From Ditylenchus dipsaci (lineage: Eukaryota; Nematoda; Chromadorea; Rhabditida; Anguinidae), in the NCBI GenBank assembly GCA_004194705.1, contig SADC01000962.1:1-64000 (forward strand): a stretch of 64,000 nucleotides of DNA. The letters run 5' to 3'. Each line of letters starts with the position of its first letter. Within the stretch, counting starts at the first letter, position 1. The position numbers and the translations under genes were made by a program. The notes under the pieces are model-generated. The model was not told the origin of the DNA, did not search any database, and saw only the letters and a program-made list of their open reading frames with translations. Shown in pieces: positions 1-10,200 of the stretch.

Positions 1-155
1 CAGCTGCTTCCCGCTCAAAGTCTCAGATGCCGCTCCAATGCAGCCGTCGCTAAATCGAAACGACTCAACCAGAAATGCCTAAGATCGAATTCATCTACCT
101 TGAAGCCCAGATACCGATTCTGTTGTTGTGCAGCTAGGGCAGTTTTTTTCGTTCA

Positions 156-1005
156 TTGGTGCACGAAACAATGTTTGATGTAGTTGATTTTAGTGTAAGC
201 TCTCGTGTTCGCCTTCATAATGCTTTCTACAGTTTGATGCATCTCTATTGGTTTGTTCTGTATGCTGCTCTGAGTCGATCCTGGGCTGTCATTATTCTCT
301 TCGTGTCTCCCATGCTCGGCTATTGGATCTGTGCTGTCAATCGTTGGCTTCTTCACTAAGCTTTCGTTGCTCTTTCATTCTCAGTGGGATTGCAAATGTA
401 GCATGCTTTCGTTCTTTTCCGTTGAATGGTTAATTTGTCTTAGGCTCCTACTTGTTGCTGGCCGCAGTTGCGATTACCTCATTTATCGTGGCAGGTACAA
501 TTATCAAGTCAAATGTAACGGCGAATGTCCTCTCTTCCGCCATGGTTCACACTCTTGTCCGTGCCTGGTATAAGGCTCACAAAGCCACCTGCTTGAGATA
601 TAGATCGTTGGCTTGCAAGTTGTTTCGTCATGTCTCTCTGTGCCTCGTTGGTGACTGCCATGTTCTTCAAGTTGCTGATGGCTACAATCTTCGAGTTCAA
701 CATATGGCGTGCTTACCTGCAGGTATTTGATCCTTTAATGGTCGTCTGTATTTTTATCTGTTCAGGCTCGCAGTGATGAAGCTATTCGGAAGACTCTGAG
801 AGGAATGTAAGCCCAGAACTCCAAGAGCTGTTGAAATACGCCGTTGAATGAATATGCTGCGCTTCCTGCCGATCCTAATGCTGATCATGTTTTCTGGAAG
901 TGCTGAGGGAAGGCTGCAGCTGCAAACAAGGATGTGGAAGCTATTCAACTGTTAGCGTCTATCCTACAGAAACTGGAGCAACAAATGTCTAAAATATCAC
1001 GGTGA
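156..1005 (+). pseudogene. unidentified coding-like stretch with in-frame stops
   Basis: I do not recognise this protein. The best-looking part is 766-1005, one plus frame that starts ARSDEAIRKTLRGM and ends LLASILQKLEQQMSKISR before TGA. It has protein-like composition but is interrupted by one TAA and two TGA codons. A good acceptor (TTCAG, ending 765) and a donor (CAG/GTATTT at 723) would join it through a 43-bp intron to an upstream hydrophobic exon (about 597-722). Open hydrophobic frames at 156-359 and 452-593 suggest a multi-pass membrane protein broken across frames. An AATAAA follows at about 1076. It could be a real gene with sequencing indels, or a decayed copy. Confidence 0.25.
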
Positions 1006-2087
1006 TACTGTCTCTTCTGTGCATCTTTGTACTAAGTGGTGCTAGCGATGTGGGACAAGTATGGCCAGTGTATAATAAATAAATTATGGTGTGCAGTTCT
1101 ATAAGTGGGGAACTCTTTATGCAGTCAGGTCTCTATCTTGCTTAGCTGAAAATCGATCTCGAGCTGATGAGGCAATTTTTCTCGGATAAGAACGCAACAT
1201 TCCCGGGCCGCTCTATCTATATCCCCGGCCACTAAACCCCGGACAAATTTCAATCAAATTCAAATTATTTTATCAGCAGGAAGCTACGGGTGTGGTTTTA
1301 TTTTTTGAAGCCGCAGGTTCAATTCCTGTTGTGCAGATAGTTTTTTGAATTAAAGTACTTTAATTTTTATTAAGCCTACTTTCTACAGCGTTAAGCGAAT
1401 GTATCCACACGAATTCATCCACACACGAATGGTCCACAAAAATTTGTCTTTTTATATTTCGTCTTGAAAGTTTACATGTTAATTCAAACTGCAAGACTGC
1501 ACTTATTTGAAAGAGCAATTCCTGAAAATTAAAATTAGTTATCATGCGATAAGGGTTCATTCTATAAAAATGAGATAGTGCCATTTGAAGTTAGTAAGTC
1601 GAAAAAAACAGAGTGCCCAAAAATCGACTTTCTTAAAATGCATGGTTCTCGAATATTTTCTTATGAAAGAAAATATCTCAGCGGTTTTCGACTTCTCATG
1701 AAATTTGCTACAAGATAGATCAAAAAGTAGAAAAATAAATTTCCGGCATTGCCAGACCTCTCGAGAGGGTGGTCCATCCTTGCAGATTATGTCTTTTAAA
1801 AGTATGAGCTTGGTCATAACAATTGGAGCTAGAAGCATTTCAAGTTGAGGAGTGCGAAAGGTGGCACCTGCTAACCAGCCAACTTCAAAGGCTTAGTGCT
1901 CGTTTTTATAATATCATTTCTAAATGTGTATGCTGTTTTGGGTTGCCCAGAGTTCAGGCTACAAGATAAGATAAAAGCTACAAGATAAAAAAAATTCATT
2001 TTTTTTTGTCATGGTCAGGCATTGGTCCGTTATATCAGATTGTGTGTTTAAAAAACAACCAGAATTTTCAACACTAATCATTTAGAG

Positions 2088-2911
2088 TAGTGTTGGCATG
2101 CGTGCGAGAAAAATGGCGAGATTACTCGCGATCTCACCTCGCAAATTTTCAAAATCTCGCCTCGCAATCTCGCACGCAGGCCCTTTAAAAATCGTGAGTC
2201 TCGCAAATATTTTTTTATTTAGCGAGAAACTCGCAAAGAATTTTTTAACACTTATTTGCACGATTTCAACCAAAACTCAAAAAATCTTGTACATTTTTAA
2301 CTGTAACTGACTTTTTAAACTGGTTTTATTGTAAAATTCTCATAGTGAACTTTTAAATTCCCAACGATGAGAGAAAAAGCTAAACACGTGTTTTTCGTAT
2401 TGTGTTCTGACCTGCTTTTCAAAGAATGCTATCGTAACTCATTCTCATTTATCTCATTTAATCTCACTGGCCACAAAACAGTGTTAACTTTCATACTAGG
2501 AGTTATAAATTAAGTAGGTCAAAAACACAATGCGGAACATGTGACTGGCTTTTGCTCCCGTGTGAACGGGCCTTAACTGTAGGATTCTCAGCTGTAGGAC
2601 TGAACTATGAATAATTTACAGTTAGGTCGAGCTGTTATTCTATCAGCGCACAATTATAATGACTGCAGTGGCTTATGATAAGTGAATATCGAACAGTCGA
2701 GGATGCAACAAAAGAAGAACCGTACAACTTAGAAGCGATAGTGAAGCCAGCTGCAAAGAAATTAAAAAGCCTTTTTGTGAAACTTCAATTGACTATGATT
2801 CAAGAAAAAAATCTCGCAAAATCGCGATTTTCTGCATTTAGAAGTTGCCCGATCTCGCAAATTTTTGAAAACTCGCCTCGCAATCTCGCACCACCCCAGT
2901 TGCCAACACTA
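2088..2911. mobile_element. hAT-like MITE with CTCGC-word arms
   Basis: The ends TAGTGTTGGCA and TGCCAACACTA are inverted. The flanking 8-mers ATTTAGAG (2080-2087) and ATTCAGAG (2912-2919) match at 7 of 8 positions, as expected for a hAT target duplication. Both arms are packed with CTCGC or GCGAG words. There is no transposase. Confidence 0.75.
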
Positions 2912-2983
2912 ATTCAGAGTTATCAATTTACTGGAGACATGGGAAACCCAAACAGCAAGAAATAATAATAATACATGCGTATA

Positions 2984-3265
2984 ACAGTCAAACTCGTTAT
3001 AGTGCGACCCCCAAAAGTTCGTTCCAGCCTCGGTCCGACACTTTTTTTACCTCAATTTTTGAAGATTTTTGTAAGTTCTGTTTTTACAGTCTGGTCCCAA
3101 ATATCGTCAGGATTCCGATTTTGCCGATTGTTTTTCTGAAAACTAAAATTTTTTTTTCTAAAAAGCAAAACCTCGATATAGTGCGACCACATTTTGAAAA
3201 TGACCTCTCTATAGTGTACACCTGGGCTCGGTCCCTTGGGTGTACACTATAGAGAGGTTCGACTG
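2984..3265. mobile_element. pogo-like MITE (CAGTCRAAC ends, TATAGTGCGACC word)
   Basis: The left end ACAGTCAAACTCGTTATAG and the right end CTATAGAGAGGTTCGACTGT are inverted and flanked by TA. The word TATAGTGCGACC recurs inside, next to a CTCGGTCCCTTGGG centre shared with the other members. Confidence 0.6.
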
Positions 3266-3527
3266 TACTTGGAAAAGTGGCTGCAGTGTATTTAGTCTGG
3301 GAATGACTCGAAAATTTTATTGATCATGACTCTTGCTCGCAATTATGTCTAAGGTAATTGAGTGCCCCTTCGGGGCGCAGGAGGCTTGGTGGCTTGGGCT
3401 GAAACATCTGAAATTTTTAACATCTGAATTTTATGTTTGAACCTTTGAAATCTGAATACAAAATTTGGATAAAAAGGCCAAGTTTGACACTAAAAAGGGA
3501 ATTGGACATTTTTCCGCATTTCAACCC

Positions 3528-3757
3528 AACCATGATTTTTGCGCGCAGCGGTTGTCCCCGCCAATTCAAATCCTTTTCCCAATCATTCAACTTCTGTACT
3601 GATTTTTCAACTCGGTTTCCAACAAAACTATGCCTAAAATTAAATTCTAGACCTTGTTTTGTTAGAAACCAAATTGAAAAATCTGCACAGAAGTTCAATG
3701 ATTCGGAAAAAAATTGAATTGGCGGAGGACAACCGCGCACGCAAAAACCATGGTCCT
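3528..3757. mobile_element. TTAA piggyBac-like MITE, AGGACCATGG family
   Basis: This is a long palindrome. The left arm carries CCATGATTTTTGCGCGCAGCG and the right arm mirrors it, ending CATGGTCCT before TTAA at 3758. The left TTAA is lost. Relatives lie at 13110, 16024 and 62895. Confidence 0.5.
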
Positions 3758-3770
3758 TTAATTGTGAATA

Positions 3771-3940
3771 CCGTATATGCCCTAATAACCCCTCCCCTTT
3801 CTAATAATTCCAACACGCCCCCCCCACCCTCGATTTTTTTGACCAGGATTTCAGAGTTAGGGCCATTTTTGATTTACAATTTCAAGATTTTCAGGGGTTG
3901 AAAAAAAAATTCCTCGGGGGATTATTAGAGCATATACGGT
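3771..3940. mobile_element. CCGTAT-ended MITE
   Basis: The ends CCGTATATGCCCTAATAA and TTATTAGAGCATATACGG are inverted. The left flank is TA. The interior holds the TTTCAGAGTTAGGGCC segment seen in other members. Confidence 0.6.
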
Positions 3941-3999
3941 GGCTCATTTTGAAGCCCTGAATCTGAGCTACAAAACGGTACTAACAGAATTTTTCTTAA

Positions 4000-5380
4000 C
4001 AATCCCGAGACCCCTCGGCAGGTCGGTATTTCCGGTGCAGAATTCGACGGAGAACACGAATATCCCTCCGAAGGTCAATGTATCGTGTTGAAAACAGAGC
4101 ATATTTCAGACCTCCAAAAATCGATATTTTAGTTTCTTTTGCTTTATCTCCATCATATGACAATAACTCATTCACATCTTATATGTCAAAATGACCGCCT
4201 AATTCTCCTCTTTCAAACGTGGTAAATTTTCTATGCTATCACAACAAAATCTAAGTTTTTTCGTCAAAGAAAAGATTTAGTCTTTTTTCTCAAAAGCGGT
4301 GTTTGTAGTTAAATTTGCACAATAAAATGTGATAGAGCCGTTATTTTACTGAACAGTTTATAGCATTCGACAGAGCAGGAAAACTGCACCAGAAAATATT
4401 TCATTTTATCAAAATGAAAGGTGATTAGAGTGTAAAGCAACAGTCGCAAAGAAAATCAAAAATTGATTGAAAAACGTTTTGACGGAAAACTTTTTTTCGC
4501 TAGGTAAATCTGGAAATCTGACACCGAATTCGTGTTCAGCATGATTGATTTCTTTACAAAACTGCTCTTAAACCTGAGTAGCTTCTATCAACCTCCCAAT
4601 TCTCACCAGTTTTGAGGAAAAAAATGTCGGTCATCAAAAGAGTTGAGCCTGGCTCCAGCTGCAAAATGCACCATCCTCTCGAACTGTCTGCCCACAAACA
4701 GGTCATATTGGTTTGTCAGCCATTGCATCGGGCTGGATATCGGCGCCAAGTGCGCTCCAACACACACTTATCCACAAATGCGGACAGGAAACGGTGGATC
4801 GGTCTCTGACCACCGCCAAATGCAGCCAGCTAGACAGATCTTCGCATACATTGAAATTTCGCTCCAGATGGTCCATCGAGAAGGCTTCGTTGGAGAAGCC
4901 ACACAGGGGCGGTGGAACAGCTCCTTGTTGATTTGGCGATGGTGCTCTCGAAAGCTGGTTTCATTGAAAAGGAAACAGGCTATTGCGGTTAGGACTGTGG
5001 ACATGTTCTAAATGCGAATATTTTTACTTTTATTCTTAAAACTTGTTTCGTGATCGAAAAATGGTAAACAAACATTGTCCCCATTTTGGACAAATGTCTA
5101 AAATGGGCTGAGGCAGGGCTCCTATATTTTTTTCAAAAATAAGACAAATGCTCAAAAAAGGACATTTTGGATATTTTACTAAATATGCTATTTCATCCAG
5201 TACTTTGCTCTTTTAGTGCTAAAAAATAAGATTTTGATTAAAAATTCCGAAAAAAATAATATTTGAAATCCCAAAATAAGAACATATTTTATGAATAAAG
5301 ACGTCTGGGTGCCCTGGCTAAGGTAGACTCTCTTCAAAAACAAAATTTGTCAAAAAAATTCTTTCTCTGCTTTTACTATC
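4000..5380. other. intergenic, no gene recognised
   Basis: Two overlapping plus frames at 4612-5011 read as peptides but match nothing I know and have no convincing start or splice context. The TGACACCGAATTCGTGTTCAG word at about 4519-4539 belongs to a dispersed motif found elsewhere in the window. Confidence 0.4.
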
Positions 5381-5388
5381 CGACAAGT

Positions 5389-5480
5389 CGGGGTGTTATC
5401 GTTTGCCAATAAGATCTTTTTGCCAATGTCATATTTTTGCCAATGAGATCACTTCGCCAATGGTATGTTTTCGCCATAGT
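5389..5480. repeat. single-arm array of TTTGCCAAT words
   Basis: Five spaced GCCAAT or GCCAT words stand in tandem without a matching inverted arm. They look like half of a foldback element of the kind described at 32510. Confidence 0.4.
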
Positions 5481-5487
5481 TTGATGG

Positions 5488-5830
5488 CTCCTTCACGACG
5501 TAAGTGTGAGTGTAAACGTGAAGGAGTTTTGCATCGTGAAGACACCTTACATTACACTCACACTTACCCCTTCACGATACGAATGTAAATTGAATTCAAA
5601 TATTTTCAGAGAATACTAAAAGTGCTTTATTGATGACAAGGAGCTCAATGCTAGTTATAAAAACTTAAAAATTGGTATTTAGGCGAAAAAAAACTGACTT
5701 TTGGAAATAAGAGTGAGAATAAGTCAAAAATTTTATTTACATTTACACGCGTATCGTGAAGGCGCAAGTGTAAATGTAAGTGTAATGTAAATGTTTTGGC
5801 ACCGTGAAGACCCCTTACTTAAATATTAAA
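5488..5830. mobile_element. palindromic element with GTAAGTGT words, right end worn
   Basis: Arms rich in GTAAGTGTGAGTGTAA and its complement, with CCTTCACGATACGAATGTAA inside, closely match the more complete copy at 59338-59693. Confidence 0.55.
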
Positions 5831-5963
5831 AATAATCCTACGGTGCTTTTGAAGTGTAAGGGTTTTTGGGACACCCTGTAATGGCAAAAAAACGTCCTAA
5901 ATCAAGGTAAAGAATGCCAGACACAGCAGAGACCACTATGTCGTGGTGCGTCTGTATGACTAT

Positions 5964-6931
5964 CAGGGCCCGTATTAGTAAAGATTACCCTTACCTCTAC
6001 CTCCACCTTTTACCATTACCTGTAACTTTTACCATTACCTCAACCTTTTACCCTTAGCCTTATCTCTACCATCAACTTTTACAAATACATGCAAATGCAA
6101 CTGCTGCGGCACCAAACGATTTATTCAACAAACACAACAATGTAAAGCACACCTCAACAGACAAAGTAACGGGGTAAAACTTCGACTCGCTACAATTGTG
6201 ACTCGCTACAATTGTGACTCGCTACACTTTTTGCGACTCGCTACACTTTAACTTTTTGTCCATTTCGCCCAAAAACATGTACTAAATGTGGAGTGTGCTG
6301 GTCTTGGCCGCGAAGCGGCCAACAATTGGTCTGGTACAACAATCTGTACCCACATAACAATAGAAAATTCAATCTGTAGCGAGTCGCAATTGTAGCGAGT
6401 CGCAGTAGCGAGTCACAATTTGTAGCGAGTCGCAGGTCGTCCAGTAACGGCTGTTCGAGAAGAGATCTTCTTGATTTTCGGACACCAGCTCCACGAGACG
6501 TTTGCATATATCCGGTGAAACATTGCGAAAACTAAACAAAAACAACGATAAAGTAAGAGAAAAAGCACAGTCTTAAAGAAGCGAGCAAAACTCAACAATC
6601 CTCACAACAATGAAAAACGGACGTTAAATTCGTGTTCAGCAAACTGAAATTGCTCTAGAAATGCTTTACGGGACAATATTTGAAAATCGAGATGAAGTTA
6701 AAAATTTTACCCTGCTAACACCCATGGTAAAAATATGCCTGGTCCCCCTGTTGTTTATTACCCTCACCTCTACCTCTACTTTTACCTTTAGCTTTTTTTA
6801 ATACGGGTAGAGGTAAGGGTAAAGGTAAACGTAAAAGGTAGAGGTAGCGGTAGGGGTAAAAAATTCTTTATTAATACGGGTAGAGGTAAGGGTAAAAGGT
6901 AAGGGTAAATCGATAATTAATACGTGCCCAG
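5964..6931. mobile_element. hAT-like element with ACCTTTACC-word arms
   Basis: The left end CAGGGCCCGTATTA and the right end TAATACGTGCCCAG are inverted. The flanks ATGACTAT (5956-5963) and ATGGACTAT (6932-6940) agree except for one inserted G. The arms are runs of TTACCTCTACC-type words on the left and GGTAAGGGTAAA-type words on the right. The foldback at 6173-6442 is nested inside. Confidence 0.55.
6173..6442. mobile_element. foldback element, GACTCGCTACAATTGT word
   Basis: Both ends carry tandem copies of GACTCGCTACAATTGT or the reverse complement. The 21-bp termini start GG and end CC and are of equal length. They are flanked by perfect 8-bp repeats AGTAACGG (6165-6172 and 6443-6450). 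The centre holds a GC-rich hairpin, GGCCGCGAAGCGGCC. Confidence 0.75.
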
Positions 6932-7276
6932 ATGGACTATTGATATTTGAAAAAATTAATGGTGAAAATTTAAAGAATTGATACGTACTTTGCTTTTCGA
7001 CAAAAAATTTGCTTACTGGACAGGCTCAGATGAATAAAATTTTGAAAAAATTGATTTTTTTTATATAAAAATAAAAAAAATTTCGAAAAGACCACCATGA
7101 GCTGTCTTTTTCCCGAAAACGAGGTCTGTCTGTGGGGAGAGTCTAATGACCTCAAATTTATATTTGAATCTACTCGTTCCTCAGATACTAATGGCATTCT
7201 GTAAACCTGAATATATCTGCTGAAAACCGTGAATATCAAGTTTCTAAGTGATTTATAAAATTTAGCCATTCCATCG

Positions 7277-10200
7277 ATGCCTCCACCACCACCAGTGGCC
7301 AAACCAGGAAGAGTTCAAGTCTACCATGTTCTGGCTGGTTACTCTCCGCAAAAGGTTATTTTCTATATCCAATTTTCGACTCATCCCTCTAAAATTTTTG
7401 TAGGAATATGAGCTATTGGTAGAGGAGGGTGATTTGCTATATATTTCAGAAACATCCGCCTCTTCTGGCCAGCAATCACAAGTGGAAAGTAAATGTGGTG
7501 ATAACCTCGGAAAGCTGCCCTCTTCTTACGGTGAGCATTTTTATTAATAATATAAATTATTTACACAAAGTTATACTAAATAATTGATTAATTTGGTAAT
7601 TGCGGAATGTGATCGAAATATAGTGAATGGATGGCCTGTAAAAAAAATTTCTGCTATGTTTTCAAATTGGTTCACATTTCGGATTTGAGTTTTTGCATTT
7701 TTTCATTCTTGCGAATGCGTGACACCGCGAAACTAAAATGTATGATAGTATAAATTAAAGTTGAAAAGCAGTGGAAGCAAAACCAAAACACAAGCCAGTA
7801 CAATAGGGAAGAAGTAACTGAAAAATAGAAAACAAAAGTTCCGAAAAAGTGATAAAGCAGAAAGTCTTTATTCGCAACAACACACCACATTTACGGTTTC
7901 AAAACATCATATCAGTAAACTATTGTCGGCCTCTTCAGCGGCACAAAAACATCGACATAAGTTTAATCTTCAAATAGACAATCAGAACCCTAAAAAAGAA
8001 ATAAATATTTTCAAGCACAAGATAAATTTCATAGAGCAATCACGCAACCAGTTTATGATATTTGAAAGTCGAAATGTTTACACGAATTAGAATCGAGAAA
8101 AAAAAGAAGATATAAGTTAAGACTATAGATGGCCTCGGGACGGAATCCCGTCAAGTACCGAAGGTTTTTCAGCATATATCCGTCCCGGACTCCGTCCCGC
8201 TAAAAATTTCCAGTCTGTCCGTCCTGACGTCCCGTCCCAAAAAATATTCATTTTTTGTCCCGTCCCGCTAGAAAATTTAAGCTAAATATCCGGGACGGGC
8301 TGGGAAGTCCCGTCCCGCCGACGCAAATTTGGCCATTTTTCCGTCCGAATATTTTTGACCTTGTCCCGTCCCGGCGTCCCGTCCGAAATTCGTTATAGTA
8401 AATTTTGTCTAAATTGGCCATTTGCCATCTCTAGTAAAGACCACTCCGAAAAGCTACAGTTGACCCGAGGACAATCCAAAAGGTTCATTCCCGTTTGTGG
8501 TCCAAATATTCTTTGATCCAAGTTTTAATCCTATACCGCCATGGCACGACCGCCATTGGTCAGTTGAAGAACTGAACTTAATAGACATCTTCAATAAGTA
8601 AGAAAACGTTAACAAGTAAGAAAACGTAAGCAAACGTTTAAAGGCTTCAGCAAAATAATGTTTTACAAAATTTTGTGGTTTCTGCACAACAAGCAAAGTT
8701 CAAGCTCTTGAAAAATTATTTAAATAAAAAAATACTTTAAAAAAGATCTGCGAAATTGAAACGGGATGTGAAACCCGCCCGTATGGCGTGGAAAAACTAG
8801 CAGGTGTACAACTGCGCATGTGCAATTTCGAAAATGCATGTGTATTTTCAAATTGCATGTGTGCTTCTGAAATGCTATCAAATGTGCATGTGCATTTTCA
8901 AAAAGTGCATCTCAACGTTTAGTGAGTCGTTGAGAAATTGGATGCCTTTTTGTGATTTAAATATTTGAAAAATGTCAAAGATTCACAATAAACTATCAAA
9001 TTGCGCAGATGATAAATTAAAAAATTCGAAGCATTAACAGGTGTTAGAAAAGTTCGGAAACTTTTTTGACCTCATTTTTATAATTGAAAATATCAATATA
9101 AAATAATTCTGTAAAATGGGTTTTGTAGCCCTGTTCCTCCTCTTCAAAACTGTATATCCACTTTTTATTTATAATACCATCTGCTAAGAAAGGGAAAGCA
9201 AAGGAAGGAAGGACACAAAATTAATTTATGCAGTGACTCCTTTGACTCATAGGGCCAGAGTACCGCCGAATGTTGGAGACCCAAGTGGCACCATGGGCTA
9301 AGGCCAGTCTGGAGGGTGAATGGTGCTTCCAGCAAGACGGGGCGCCATCTCATCGAGCAGTTGAGACTCAGAATTGGATTGCCAACAACTTTCCGAATTT
9401 CATCAAAGTCGATTCACATTGGGGCGACAATGCTGCCCTCAAAGGTGACTGGGCACCCAACTCACCTGACTGGAATGTGATGGACTGCTTTGTGTGGCCC
9501 TCCCTGCAGTCAAAGGCCTGCTCGACGACCCACAACTCGCTCCCGGCATTGAAGAGATCTTTGGTCAGAGAATGGGACGCAATCCCGCAAGTATTTATTC
9601 AAAGTGCCATTGACAGTTTCCCTAAACGATTGCGCAAATGTATTGCTGCAATGGCGGCCATTTAATGAGTAAAATAAAAAGTGGATATGCAGTTTTGAAG
9701 AGGAGGAACAGGGCTACAAAGCCCATTTTACAGAATTTTTTATATTGATATTTCAATTATAAAAATGAGGTCAAAAAAAGTTTCCGAACTTTTCTAACAC
9801 CAGTTATTATAGAGGGTGGCCCAACTTTTTCACCCACATTTCTTTTGGCCCAAACTTTTTGGATAGTCATTATTGTTTCATGATCGAACAACCATTCGAA
9901 AGCCCTATGTTTGCTATTTTGTTTAAATAATGAAATTGCGTTATTATCTTCGACAGTCGCTAAGATATGGCAGTTTTTGTAAAAGCATTGATTGCGGCTG
10001 TTTTTTAGAATTTTAAGATCGGCATTTTTATTCTAACAAAACAGACATAAAAATAGAATAACGAAGACTCAACAAGCATTTACAAAAGTTTGCTTCATGC
10101 TCATGCCACCAACAGCGATACATCGATGAAGACGATGTTCATAGACTTATATTGATCGGTCGACCATCTTCCAAAGCAATTCATGACAAAATGTGATTTT

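Noticed and set aside
9270..9665. 131-residue ORF as a host gene
   Set aside because: It is the C-terminal half of a mariner transposase lying between mariner TIRs.
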